A stretch of DNA of 64,000 nt. Origin: Dipteronia dyeriana (Eukaryota > Streptophyta > Magnoliopsida > Sapindales > Sapindaceae). The notes below the pieces were generated by a model. The model saw only the letters and a program-made list of their open reading frames with translations. It did no database searches and was not told where the DNA came from. Position numbers and translations under genes: made by a program. Every line of letters starts with the position of its first letter. Position 1 is the first letter of the stretch. Shown here in pieces: positions 12,091 to 23,090 of this stretch. The stretch spans positions 622,501 through 686,500 of the forward strand of contig CM065297.1 of the NCBI GenBank assembly GCA_032871835.1. The letters are read 5' to 3'.

Positions 12091-13679
12091 TGATGTGTAC
12101 GTTTTTTTCATTAGAAATCGTATGTCAAAACAAAATTTTTAATGTCCTTAGCTATGTCTTAAAAAATGTGAAAACAAGTACAATGTCAAGCTAGGGTATC
12201 GTCCATAGGGAAAGGGAAATAAATATGACTAAAACTAGTTAACTAATACTAAACTAAAACAAAGCATGTAAAGGTAAATATAAATGGTTGGTGTTTTGAA
12301 AAGTCAATAGTTAAAATGCAAACTACAATTAGATTAGTTAATCTACCGTGCAATTAGTGTGTGATTCAAAATATGATGGTTAAGAGTAAGGAATTGATGG
12401 ATCCAACAAGTGAATTATGGGCATGTTTGAACTCTCATGAAGTGAATGCATATAAATCAACTGTAACCAATCTTGATGTATATTATTGGTTGTATTCCCA
12501 CATGAATTTCCAATCTAGATGTATAGTATTGGCCACTCACTAGGGATTGTTTATGAGTGCACATCTATCAATTTAAGGGGCTAATCTCTTTATAAAATTC
12601 ACCAACCTAGATGTATTTTGTTGGTGCTTAACTCATCCCATGCAATCAACCTTGATGTATAGAATTGATTACCTATTCAAGGATAGATATAGATTGAGAT
12701 TGTTAGGCCCGGGTCTCCCTTGAGGATGTACTACCCTTCCATTCTCATAAGCTTAAGAAGATTAAGTAGATGTATACCTAATCACCACTCAAATAATTCC
12801 CACAATCAATTAGTAAAGTGAGGAATATACAATCAAATACCAATCAATTAAGGGAAACAATTAAATGAAAGAATGAAACATAAATTATAGATTTTTTAGA
12901 ATGATATACAGTTTCCTACAAAACCCAATATCCACAAGTGTTAACATCAATCCCCTAGTGGGAAGTTTAGCTACTAATGACAACTACAATGAAATTACAT
13001 GAAGAAATGAGATAGAGAAGACCCATTTGAGAGAAACTCTTCCTTTCTTGAAGCTTGATTCCAGTCCTTCAAGTGTCCTTTAGTAGATGATGATGATGGA
13101 TGGTTAGATTCGGTGGGAAATGATTCCTAAATCTAGGTCAGTGATTAGAGAGGAAAGAAAGTGTGTTTTGAAGAGAGAAGAAAATGATTCTCGGATCCAG
13201 AATTCATCCCCTTCGAAATTAAAAGCAAGATATATTTATAGGGTCTTCAAAATAGGTCTAAAAATGTTGATGTGGCAGACAGATTACAAGAAATATGTGG
13301 GTAATATATGGGTAGGGACCCGCATAATCACCCGTGTAGTCCCCTAGAACTAGATATTCCAACTTTGGTCCCCTGGTACATGTGAGACCATAGCTTTGTT
13401 GGTACCCGCGCACTGACACTGCTCTAAATTTTTCACCTAGTGCATCTATAGTTTCACGGGTATGGACCCGCACAGTTACCAGCGCGTTGAAGCTTCCTTG
13501 CTTCAATGGTTTTTGGTCCTTTTTCATGCAATTTCATGGTTTTCAAACATTTCTTTCAATATATACTTAATTTCCTGCAAACATATAAAACAAGCCATAA
13601 GATACCCAAAAGTGCACGAAAACAAGACAAAGAAATTGGATTTGATTGCCAAAAATATATGGCATTTTTGGCTTGATCA
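12091..13679 (-). mobile_element. Solo LTR of a Ty3/gypsy-like family, 1.59 kb
   Basis: Clean solo LTR. The plus-strand left edge is TGATGTGTACG and the right edge GGCTTGATCA, so the minus-strand LTR runs TGATCAAGCC…CGTACACATCA, like the termini of the gypsy element at 20-27 kb (TGATCGG…ACACATCA). A perfect 5-bp target duplication CTTTG flanks it (12086-12090 and 13680-13684). The U5 motif lies near 12185-12205. A TATA box (minus strand CCTATAAATATATC) lies near 13228-13242, with a GC-rich U3 repeat island upstream at 13260-13500. Inserted in SIRE-type 3' sequence. Confidence 0.8.
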
Positions 13680-13684
13680 CTTTG

Positions 13685-13960
13685 TTTTTGTTAAGCCATG
13701 GGCACTTTAGGGGAGTTCGCTACTTCGAGGGAGAGTATCCTTTTAGGGGGAGTTAGCTATTTGTTTTTATTTGTTCACCTCACTTGCACTTTTTCTTGGA
13801 AAGTGCTTCTTGATATTGTGTGTAGGTACAATGATTATTCTACAAAGAGAATGAATTTATTGAAGTTTTAGATTCTAGGAATCTCTTATGTAATGTATAA
13901 TTAATCTCATGAACAATAGCTTTATTTTCATTTTATGAGGAAATAGCCAAAGAGGGAGAT
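13685..13960 (+). mobile_element. Post-pol region and polypurine tract of SIRE-type element
   Basis: Continuation of the post-pol region after the solo LTR. It ends in the purine tract AAAGAGGGAGAT (13949-13960), directly before an LTR beginning TGTAAGAACC. The minus-strand relative has AAATGGAGAGAT before TGTAAAGTCC at 28709. This is the plus-strand priming site for the 3' LTR. Confidence 0.6.
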
Positions 13961-14627
13961 TGTAAGAACCTCTATTTTTGTGATTAGCTTATTTCAGGTC
14001 AAACCACATTAGGGATAATTGTGTAATGGGTAGCTTAGGTCTTCTTGATGATTAACAATGCAAGCTTCCAAGCATCTTAATGACTTTAAGATCAAGAGCT
14101 TCTAAAGGTACATCGCTTGACTCTGATTCTTAAAGAGATTAGGTACACACACACTTTCATGCATTCTCATATTACTTTGTATTTGTACTCTTATGATTGT
14201 GTGCATCTATGACTCAACTCACACGAGCACTTCTTTGTTTGTCATTTTTTGTGGCTAGTGTGTTTGTGCTTGCATAATGGTATGCTTGTCTTAGCGTGTT
14301 GAGTGACCATTTGAGAAGGTCACATTCTTTTTTTGTTTTGGTCTTTGGTCACGTTGTATTTTCCATGAGTTTGGGCATTCTTGTTGTTGTCCAAATCTAA
14401 CCTCTGGTCACTCATTTGACCTTAACTCTTGGTACAATGATCCAAATCATGTTTTGTTAATTGGAGTAGAAAGTAGACTTCCACACCTTTTCAACGATAT
14501 TATACGAAAGGTTTCGATGTCATTTGGTCATGTTTTTAGCCGCTTGAATTTTGAGATGCAGTGTTGTGAATAGGTTCCGTGGGACAGTCCATTTTGTCCC
14601 TTTCACGGACCTTCTTGGGAAGATCCC

Positions 14628-16075
14628 TGACGAGTACATTTTTTTCGTTAGAAATCGCATGTGAAAACAACTATTTATAAAAACCACAACAATGCCTTAA
14701 AATTTTATAAAACTAGTACAAATGCAAGTCGGGTGTTGTCCATAGGGAAAGAGAATCAAAAGGCTAAAGCTAGTTAACTACTATTAAACTAAAAACAAAG
14801 CATGGAAAAGTAAATGTTGATGGTTGGGTTTTGGAAAGTTAATAGTTAGAAAGCAAACTACAATTAAGTTAATTGGAATAATATGCAATCAGTGTTAATG
14901 AGAAATGTGTGTTAAAATATGATGGGTAAGACTAGGGAGTTGATGGATCCAACAAGAAAACATTGGGCGTATTGGTAATTAACATGAATGGACAATAATC
15001 TATTGTAACAAATTTAGAGGGTATAGAATTGGTTGTATATCCCTTATGGGTTTCAAATCTAGGTGGTATAGTATTGGCCACCCACAAGTGATTGTTCATG
15101 AATGCACATCTATCAAAATGAGGAACTAATCTTTTTTTAAGTTCATCAGCCTAGAGGGTATAAATTGTTCACCCATTTAAGATTAGATAAGAATTGAGAT
15201 TAATATGTCCAGATTTCACTCGAGGAGGGTACTCTTGTTCAGTCATTCCATACATATGAGCATAAGAGAATTGAACATAGGGTATACCTAATTCTCTACT
15301 CAAATAATTTCTAAAACAATTTGCAAAGAAAGAAGGGTATGATATACGATAAATTATTCTTGAAATCAATTAAAACAATGAATGAAACATATATGAAAGA
15401 TAAAATAACATGAATAAAGTTCAATACAACCCAAGGTTCACAAATGAATCACATTAATCCACTAGTGGGATGATTATCTACTCATAACAAATACAGTAAA
15501 ATAACGAGGAGAATAGAGATGGAGGAGACCGATTTGTAGACTCTTATTTCCTTGAAAATTGATTCCAATTCTCTAAGTGTTCTTTAGTAGATAATGATAG
15601 AAAATGGCTAGATTTGGTGAGGAATGTTCCTAAATCTAGGTTAGTGATTAGAGATGTTAGAAATAGGAGAATACAAGTGTTTGAGCTGATGAAGAGATCT
15701 CTTGGTTCCATTCTCGCTCGAAATAAGATTAAAATATACTTATAGGTCTGAAATTACTGATGTGGCAGTCCTGACGTGCTGAATGCGAGTAGAGACCGGT
15801 GCAGTGCCCTGGTACTTCAACTTTTCTTCTCAATTTTTGGCAGGTGCACAGGTATGGAGCCTCGCACTGACACCGCACACTAACCTGATATGCACTCATT
15901 TGCTCTCTGCTTTTCTTCCGTTACACGATTTGTATATTGGTTGTGCACAGATAAAGACCTACGCACTAACCTGCACACTGAAGCCTTCTTTCACTATTTT
16001 TCTAGCAAACATGTGAAAACAAGACAAGGGACATGGAATTGAGGGCCAAAATATATGATAATTTTGGCACGATCA
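14628..16075 (-). repeat. Gypsy-like LTR inserted in the SIRE-type LTR
   Basis: Second copy of the family at 12091-13679: same left edge (TGACGAGTACATTTTTTTCG against TGATGTGTACGTTTTTTTCA), same U5 motif near 14727 (GTTGTCCATAGGGAAAG), same right edge (TTTTGGCACGATCA). TATA-like TATAAGTATA (minus) near 15735-15745, with a GC-rich repeat island upstream at 15765-16000. The flanks ATCCC and ATAGA do not match, so a target duplication is not shown. Confidence 0.6.
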
Positions 16076-16246
16076 ATAGATTTTATGGTGTAATTTTCCA
16101 CGGGTGCCTCTCGCAGAGTATCTTTTGAAAGACCTATTTTTGTTCAGCGTTGTATGGGTGTGCGGGTAAGTGCACAGGTCTCCGACCCACATACTAAAAT
16201 GATTCCTGGACAATTTGTTTTTTTCCTATTAGCTTGTGTCACCCAC

Positions 16247-16253
16247 TATAAAA
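16247..16253 (+). promoter_or_regulatory. TATA box of the SIRE-type LTR
   Basis: CACTATAAAATTTCC, followed by a pyrimidine-rich stretch (CTCTTTCTTTTCTTCTTCCCC), a typical plant LTR transcription start context. Confidence 0.5.
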
Positions 16254-17150
16254 TTTCCTCTTTCTTTTCTTCTTCCCCAACTCTCTTGTATTTACAAAAA
16301 CCTTAAAGAAGGAAAGAGAGAGTCTTGAGAGAGAAAGCTTCGTTTAAGTTTCATTAACTCTCCAAACCCAAAACCCATCTCCATCTTGCATCATTCAACA
16401 TCATTGAATATCATTTCTTGCTCTTCTTACTCTAGATTTGGTATTTATTGCTTGATTAAATACCTTAACTCTCTTTATTGTATAATTTTTACGAGTCTGA
16501 ATAGCATGATCGGGTTTGTTTGTTATATCTTGCATCATTAAATCATTTATGCCTAAATAGCTAGTCCAAAAATGTTTATATATATTTAATCGATGATTAG
16601 GTTGGCTTTGTGCAAATAGTCAAGTTCATGAATATTTATGTGAGTTTTTAACTGACAATTTGGGTGTTAGAATTAATCTACTTCTAATTGAGACCTCATG
16701 TGTGTGCATGTAGGCTTGTTTGATAACTAGGTTGTTAAATTGTATTATAACATCTAGTTAGGCATTTTATGTATGGTCTTACACATCATTGCGTTTTGAA
16801 TATCGTCACATATTCACTTAGACCTTAATTCTCTTTATAGATTCAAAGTCTTGTGGCTTCTAGGTGAAGTTGCTGCCAAGAGCCAATATAAAAGATATGT
16901 GGGGTAGATATGGAGGTGTTCATGCTAAGGTTAGTAGATTGGGGGATATCACTAGGGATTGAAATAAGAGTAGTGAGTGGTAGTGTCCATAGCCTGAGGT
17001 CAATTGAGAGTGAGATTTCGACTATCGAACGAGGGTGTATTTTCCATTTCATATAGTGATTTTTGGTGGCTCAAGTGGCTAGCGTGGCTAGTTCTTTGGT
17101 TTTTCCCCTTGGAGAGTTTCCATGTATGTTATTAGTAAATTCTAGACGAT

Positions 17151-17920
17151 GTGAAGCATCAGCAAAAGACAAGAGTCGGGAGTGCCACATCACCAGAAGT
17201 TAACCAGATCGAATCAACCCAGTTGACCAAAGAAAACCCGTCAAACCCTCTGACCAAGATAACACAAATGATCGGGTAGGAAGATTCGCTCAGGGTTGTC
17301 AAGATGGTTGAGGAAAATGTTGTGATGGATAAAACCACCGATTGGAGGTAGAAAACCTAGTAAGGTAAAATAGACGATCGGACGTGTGACATGTAGATAA
17401 CACCAAGATTCAATGGAATCATTACCCAAATACGTAGAGGTAAAGTCCTATTGAAATACGATGTCAATAACCAAACTCTGATAAGGAAACAAACTTCCTT
17501 ATAGATATCAGAGTCCAGATTTGGAAATAGATCCAAGGACAATTGAAATACAGTCAACTAAAAATAGGAAAGAAGAAGAGCACGACTCTAAGAAGTTAGA
17601 ATTTCCTTAAAAGACAAGGACTTTCCTTACATGTACACCAAGGATTAGGGTTATATGCATGTATAAATAGACCCTTATAATACCCATAGAAGAATGAACA
17701 CAAATTGACTAGCAAGAGCGTAAGATAGATCGAGTGTGTAATTGCTTTTAACAAAGTGGATTTTTCTCGCCGTTGTCGGCCACTGTGGACGTTTCCTCAC
17801 ATTGGGGTTTTACCACGTGCAACTCTATGTCTTATTTATTTTTCATTCATTTTATTCTATGAATCGGTTATTATTTTACGTTACTTTTGTAATGGAAAGT
17901 TAATCCAGAAATCACCGTCA
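17151..17920 (+). repeat. Remnant LTR of a Ty3/gypsy element (copy 1)
   Basis: The right edge CCGTCA at 17920 is followed by a leader beginning ACAACTGGGGCTAGAAGGAAG. A TATA box GTATAAATAGACCC is at 17661. The block from AAGGATTAGGGTTATATGCATG to the LTR end is repeated at 63260-63573, where the leader again has the form GTGCTAGAATGAGG. The left end is decayed. Upstream of the gag remnant at 19.3 kb, giving the normal order LTR, leader, gag. Confidence 0.6.
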
Positions 17921-18152
17921 ACAACTGGGGCTAGAAGGAAGGGCTGAACCTCTGTTAGTATTAGGTTTACGTGATCGATTTAAAGGTAGTTAAGTAAAGC
18001 AATACCATGGAAACGGGTAGGGATAGAAGTCTATCTCCATGCAATGTCGATGCTTCGTGTAGTGTTAATGTCTCTAATGTTGTTGATGTCAACACCACTT
18101 GAGAAGGTCCAACCTCAAGGACCCCGTCATCCACCAGACCTGATGTTGTTAC
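17921..18152 (+). mobile_element. Leader and start of gag of the Ty3/gypsy element
   Basis: Begins with the primer-site region (…CTAGAAGGAAGGGCTGAACCTC). No intact frame. A copia LTR interrupts it at 18153. The tRNA used is not assigned. Confidence 0.5.
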
Positions 18153-19287
18153 TGTTGGGATTATGCTCGATAGCAAGAGTGTAATAATGTATTTGACAAT
18201 CTTTTCATATTAATAAATTGATTTCTAGTTTAAAAAATCTTATAGCATTTATAGTTTAATTATTATAATTAGGAAAAGTAAATAATCACAAGGTCAAAAG
18301 ACTATGAGAAAAGAAGAATTGTTCATATATCTAGATATGTATGAGGTAGACACAATTTTTCAGTTAGTCTTGAATAATATTCACAACTTAAGATAAAAGG
18401 ATGGGCGCCTTTATCCAGTTAAAGTTGTAGATTCTTTTGCTAGCATTTGAGTGGGATCAAATGTGTTATGATGAGTCTAAAATCATCAAAGTGTGGTGTC
18501 TTTGGGCAAAAGAGTCTAGAGCACTGGGTGCATTGAATTGGATCACAATGAAATACTTTATCTAGAACCATCAATGGATAAAAGTTTTCATTTGAAAACA
18601 ATCGGAGAGTCTATCTCCATCCTGAGATAAATGATGGACTTATGGTTGCAAGTGTTATCATTTGAGCTATCAATGAGTACGATTATATAGCATAGTCTAT
18701 CCTCGATAGTTTGGTGGTATTCATTTGTTAATCAATAGAGGACTTCATTTATAGATATGGACATCGTGGCTCCATTTATGAAATGAGAGTAGAATATTTT
18801 CGTATGGATGTTTTGAGGTATTGGATATTAAATCTTAACGTTAAGTTTTCAATAGTGTCTATTGAAACATGGCTTCTGGACAAGTCAAAATATCAAGTTC
18901 AAAATGTGGTCATATAAGTAAATATGGTAACTTGGAGAGCTATAGGCGGTTTATGAGCTCTTGGGAATTACTGATATTCCTCACGAGGATACACTTTCTC
19001 CAATAAGGGTTTCTAGGGTATGAATGAGTAACATCAACTTATTCTATCTTTATTTAAGAGTTCAATTTTAGTTCTTTAGTGGAATGAACTAAAATTAAAT
19101 AGATCGGACCTAAGTGAATCATTTGTTGATTGATATTGGGTTGTGTCTATTGGAGCTTAAATTTAGTTAGCCCGCCAAGATCCCTAATCCACACGAACTT
19201 GCATAAATCACTTAATATATTCTACCGGACCAATTTAGAGGTATATAAAGAACCATATTAAGGCATGTGGACTTTTTCTTTTTATAA
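18153..19287 (+). repeat. Truncated LTR of the main copia family
   Basis: Starts TGTTGGGATTATGCTCGATAGC, matching the LTR starts at 31287 and 38548. It follows them until about the sequence AAGGCATGTGGACTTTTTCTTTTT, near LTR position 1130 of 2438, then breaks off into gypsy gag. The 3' half including TATA box and U5 is absent. Left flank GTTAC; no second flank to compare. Confidence 0.8.
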
Positions 19288-19961
19288 GTCAGACAGGACC
19301 TCTTTGGTTCCCAGATCAGTGAGTGGGTCCCTAGGGACCCATATGGGCTCACTATTAGTCAGAAGTTTGACGAACATGGAGAGTCTGAAGGGGAGTGAGA
19401 GGTCTTCCTTAGGAGGATAAAAGTCCTCGAATGAAGGCAAAACCAAGGAAGCAACCTTATCAGAAGTTTGGGAAGGGTTTGCTGATTCAATAAGCCAAGC
19501 CCATTTTTTAGAGAGATTCAGAATGTTACAGGTGGAGCAATTCAAAACCAATACTGGCCCATAGGAGCATGTAAGGAGGTACGACAGTGTAATGGCACAG
19601 TATGATTATGATGACGCCCTCATGTGTCAGATATTTCTGAAAATGTTAGGGGATTAGGGATCCAGATGGTTCGCAGTGTGGCCCGTAGGCTCTATCAAGA
19701 ATTTTAAAGAGTTAGTACAAGTGTTCACCATGCATTTCATGGCAAACATCCAACGAATGAAGCCCATATCTTTCTTTTTGACCCTAAAACAAAATAGAGA
19801 TGAGAAGTTGAAAGACTACTTGGCTAGATTCTCACAAAAGGTGTCAGAAGTGCAAGATCCCATTGATGATGCAGTAAAGTCAGCATTCATTATTAGTCTA
19901 CAACGTAACCACTTGACCCTAAGCCCGAGGCAAAGGGGACCGACCACGTACGCAAGCATAG
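19288..19961 (+). pseudogene. Ty3/gypsy gag (capsid) remnant
   Basis: The plus strand reads in part FKELVQVFTMHFMAN, then FLTLKQNRDEKLKDYLARFS, then DAVKSAFIISL. This is the retrotransposon gag core (helical, with the LKQ-DE-L-DY--RF signature). A stop precedes the core (GGATTAG near 19655) and the N-terminal part reads in several broken frames. The last codons (PTTYASIV) run into a foreign LTR end at 19962. It likely belongs to the LTR and leader at 17.2-18.15 kb. The 89-codon antisense frame at 19282-19551 is a shadow. Confidence 0.7.
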
Positions 19962-19973
19962 TGATGGACACGC

Positions 19974-21668
19974 TGATCGGTCTATTTATCTACATGTTTT
20001 AGGTCCCCATTTCCTATTATTTATGCTTTGTTCTTGGGTGAAATTAGGTATTTATGTGTTTGTTGAGCATGTGTAGGTCACATTCCATTCAAGAGGTGTT
20101 GAATGTTATTTTGGAGAAAAAGAACAAAAAGTTGATTTTTAGAGCAATACATAACAGTTAGATTACGGGGCCAATATCTCTCGTCTCCAACCGAATTGTG
20201 TGTCCTACTACCTATGGATAGAAATCCCCGGAGGTCTAGTATCCGGTGCACTTTATGGATTGTAATTTCGATATTCCTAGAAGAAGTTATGCATAATTTA
20301 GTAACTGAAGGTCAGTGCTGGAAGGTCAACCGCAGGCTACACCGCTATCCAGGCATGAGACCTAGCCAGCGGTCTGCGGAGTGGTACATGGTGGAATAAT
20401 TATGCTGTTTGGACCGCAGTGACCTCTGGAGTGACCAAGGCCGCGTTTAGATGGATTTTTGGCGGAAAACCACTTCGAATTGGTCCAGAATTGTTCAAAA
20501 ACTTCCCAAATCAAATTCTAATGCTTTTAGAAGACCAAAACATGTTTGGGGAACTTCCAAAACATAAATTATGAGTCAAACATCAAAAGGAAAAATTCAA
20601 TTTAGGAAAGGATTCTCATTCCTTGTTTCATTCTATTTTCCCACTTGATAGATTTTCTAAACCTTAGAAGAGTTGGGTGTTCACAAGGAAAAATCAACTA
20701 TAAATAATTCCTATTCTTTACAATTCAGAGGGGAGAGAGCAAGGAAGGGATGTCCCAATCCACCAAGAAGGCCGTCCCCCACCAATCCATTACCATACAC
20801 CTTTCATTCATCTTTACACATCGAATATTCAAAGACGAAGAAGAATTCATCATTGAAGACTTGAAGAACTCATTGAAGGCCAATATGGGTTTTATCTTTT
20901 CTTTCTCTTCTCTTATTTTTATCATGTGTAACTAACTCATATTAGGGAATCAATGTGAACCTCTATGAATGCTATTTATTAGAATTGACGATATTTTCAT
21001 TTATTCGAGTTTTGATTTATTCAATTCATCCTATGTCTTAATTCTTTATTCTTGTTAATGCATGATCATACGTTGGCATGAATTTAGTGTTTTGATAATT
21101 TAATGATCGAGGTTGAAGTATTGATCTATATGTAATCATAATCAATATTCAATTGAATGGATAAAAATGGCCTTAACATTGATCTATGCAAGTAGGTTTT
21201 GGTTCATTGTTCTTGTACTTAATGGGTTCTCGGTTGTAGTTTGCACCATTGATCTATGGGTAAATTATAATTGAGAACACTTTATTCATCACAGGATCAT
21301 ACGGTAACAATCATACTTAAGATAAGAACAAACCCTTAACTTGATTAATATTCTGTTTTCAAAGTCAATTCGAAACATTGAGTAAACATAGTTGGGGAGC
21401 ATTGACGACCTAATTCTTCCATCTCTTGATCACAACACCAATTCTTTGTTAAATTGCTTTCATAGGATAATTTAGTTTTAATTCAATCTTCAAACATTCT
21501 CTTCACAACAAATCTCTCGATTACTTTTGATTTAATTAGAGTTAGAATTAGTTATAATCAGTAAATCACTTTTCCTCGTAGGAACGATCCTTACTTGCCA
21601 TTGTGCTTATCTTCACGATTCGTGCACTTGCCAGTATTGTTTTTATAACATGATTTTACAACACATCA
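19974..21668 (+). repeat. 5' LTR of the Ty3/gypsy element
   Basis: TG…CA bounded. U3 contains a GC-rich part (about 20290-20460) with repeated CCGCAG/GCGGTC words. TATAAATA lies at 20699-20706. The U5 motif GGAACGATCCTTACTTGCC lies at 21582-21600, about 68 bases before the end. Confidence 0.85.
20699..20706 (+). promoter_or_regulatory. TATA box, 5' LTR
   Basis: CTATAAATAATTCC; the matching site in the 3' LTR is CTATAAATACTACA at 25949. The strand and position suit an LTR promoter. Confidence 0.55.
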
Positions 21669-21674
21669 TGTTTT

Positions 21675-21692
21675 TGGTGCCGCTGCCGGGGA
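21675..21692 (+). other. Primer-binding site (tRNA-Asp type)
   Basis: TGGTGCCGCTGCCGGGGA, differing at two positions from the TGGCGCCGTTGCCGGGGA site known in Athila-like elements. It begins six bases after the LTR end. Confidence 0.75.
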
Positions 21693-21840
21693 TTAGTTGA
21701 ATATACTAGTTATTTCTAGTTTCAGTTTCAAATTAATTTTCTTTTTAGTAGTAGAGTCATTAGTTAATAGTTTTTATTTTTTTATTTTTTATTTTTGTTT
21801 ACTTTTTATTTCGTTTTTCTTGTTTTCTTTTCAGGTACAA

Positions 21841-22316
21841 TGGACTTCTACTGGCAGCATACTTATGATAAGAAAAGAGAAACACTTCATGGATTTACTA
21901 TGCAACTAGTTGATTTAAGTCGAGAGATAAAGAGACTGACTTCGATGACTCTGAGGAGAAAATAAGGGGTTTGCAAGATATGTGGAATGGTTGGTCATGA
22001 TCTATGGGGCAGCCTTTTGAGAGGAGAATTTCCAGAATATGTTGAAAAACAGACTCGAGCGTTGAATTCCTACAACATGAGGCCTATGCATGAACCATTT
22101 GAAAATTCCTACAATTCATGGCCTATCAATTAATCATATGGAAATTCCCACAATCAGTAGTCGAGTTATGAACCATATGACAATACTTACAACTCGGATC
22201 GGAGAAATTGTCAAGACTTCTCGTGGACCAACAATAAAGTCAATACCTATGAGTAGCCAGTCTCACCATCATTGGAGGATACAATGAAAGAGTTTATACA
22301 GACTATGGAATAAAGA
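21841..22316 (+). pseudogene. Gypsy gag remnant around the zinc knuckle
   Basis: Begins with a short frame MDFYWQHTYDKK…LRRK ending in TAA at 21963. After a frame change it reads CKICGMVGHDLWGS, a CX2CX4H knuckle whose last Cys is Ser. It continues with the Asn/Tyr-rich gag tail (ALNSYNMRPMHEPFENSYN, NTYNSDRRN) and SLEDTMKEFIQTME, each with stops. The order knuckle, NPYN-type repeats, then MKEF--QR matches gag C-termini of Athila-like elements as known. The capsid domain is missing. The next open frame continues it. Confidence 0.65.
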
Positions 22317-22850
22317 ATGAATCAGCACGATAAAAGAATCCAAGAAACTGATGTGAGAGTTCAGAACATAGAAGCTTTAATAAGGAAGATGGAGGTGAAA
22401 ATTAGTCAATTGATTGAAGTTTTCCAAAACGAGGAGCCCGAAGAATTCCCCTACCAAACAGAGCAAGAAGAAGCTAGCATCATCCCTTCGATTGGTGAGA
22501 TTGTTGATACCATAGTAACCCATGAATTTTTTGATGAATTTTCTAGTGTTGTAGGTGAAGATTTTGAAAATGAGAAGATGGAAGAAAAAGTAAAGGAAGC
22601 GAAAGATGTCCCTTTTGAGGCACCGTTCCTATTCAAGGAACTCAAGCCTTATGTCCCTCCCATTACTTTTTTGAGCAGCCTACACAACATCAAATGGAAT
22701 AAGTGGTTTTCTGAACTTATTTCACCATACTTTATATTGAACATTTACTTGCCTTTGCTTATTGTGTGTATGAACATGCCGACACAGAATAATTTTTTCC
22801 AAGATATGATATCGCTTGAGCGTAAATTTGAGACATTAGAATTTGGTTGA
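22317..22850 (+). CDS. Open gag C-terminal frame of the non-autonomous gypsy element, 177 aa
   Basis: Residues 1-45 (MNQHDKRIQETDVRVQNIEA, then a heptad helix ending SQLIEVF) match the coiled-coil end of gag in this family. Residues 45-100 are acidic (E/D-rich). Residues 105-177 have a hydrophobic stretch (ISPYFILNIYLPLLIVCMNM, about 136-155) and end LERKFETLEFG; I do not recognise this part. The ATG at 22317 may simply be the first after a stop, since the gag frame runs in from upstream. It is the longest open frame in the element and the only product it could still encode. Confidence 0.45.
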   Translation: MNQHDKRIQETDVRVQNIEALIRKMEVKISQLIEVFQNEEPEEFPYQTEQEEASIIPSIGEIVDTIVTHEFFDEFSSVVGEDFENEKMEEKVKEAKDVPFEAPFLFKELKPYVPPITFLSSLHNIKWNKWFSELISPYFILNIYLPLLIVCMNMPTQNNFFQDMISLERKFETLEFG

Positions 22851-22888
22851 GTTTTCCAAGCATCTGTCTTGCCGAGACATTAAATAAA

Positions 22889-22910
22889 GCGCTTGGTGGG
22901 AGGCAACCCA
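22889..22910 (+). other. Conserved post-coding motif of Athila-like elements
   Basis: The sequence GCTTGGTGGGAGGCAACCCA, preceded by GC, appears shortly after the last stop. From memory this motif recurs downstream of the coding region in plant gypsy elements; function unknown. Confidence 0.6.
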
Positions 22911-23074
22911 ACTAGGTAGTATTTTGTTTTTGTTTTTGTTTTAGTTTTTAATTTATTTTTTTGTTTTAGTTTTTAGTTTTTTGTTTCTAGTTTTCTTTAT
23001 TTTTTTTTGTATTTCGAGTTCTTGCCTTCCATATTTTTTATTTATTTGTTTTCCATGCTTTTAATGTCATGTAA

Positions 23075-23090
23075 ACATTGAGGACAATGT
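23075..23090 (+). other. Interrupted palindrome ACATTGAGGACAATGT
   Basis: Perfect 6-bp inverted repeat around AGGA, followed by TTAGATTAGGTTTGGGGGTG. The same 16-mer occurs at 8932-8947 (minus strand) in another derivative. Confidence 0.8.

Larger units (their letters stand above)
13961..17150 (+). repeat. SIRE-type 3' LTR, interrupted by another LTR
   Basis: Starts TGTAAGAACCTC after the purine tract and aligns by eye with the minus-strand LTR starting at 28709 (shared GATTAGCTTATTTC, AAACCACATT, GGGTAGCT). U3 runs 13961-14627, is broken by an inserted LTR (14628-16075), and resumes with GC-rich U3 and a TATA box at 16247. Near 17095-17130 it has TTTTTCCCCTTGGAGAGTTTCCATGTA-type sequence, like the TTTTTTCCATTTGGAGGGTTTCTACGTA-type sequence of the other copy. 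The right end is not precisely located. Confidence 0.55.
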
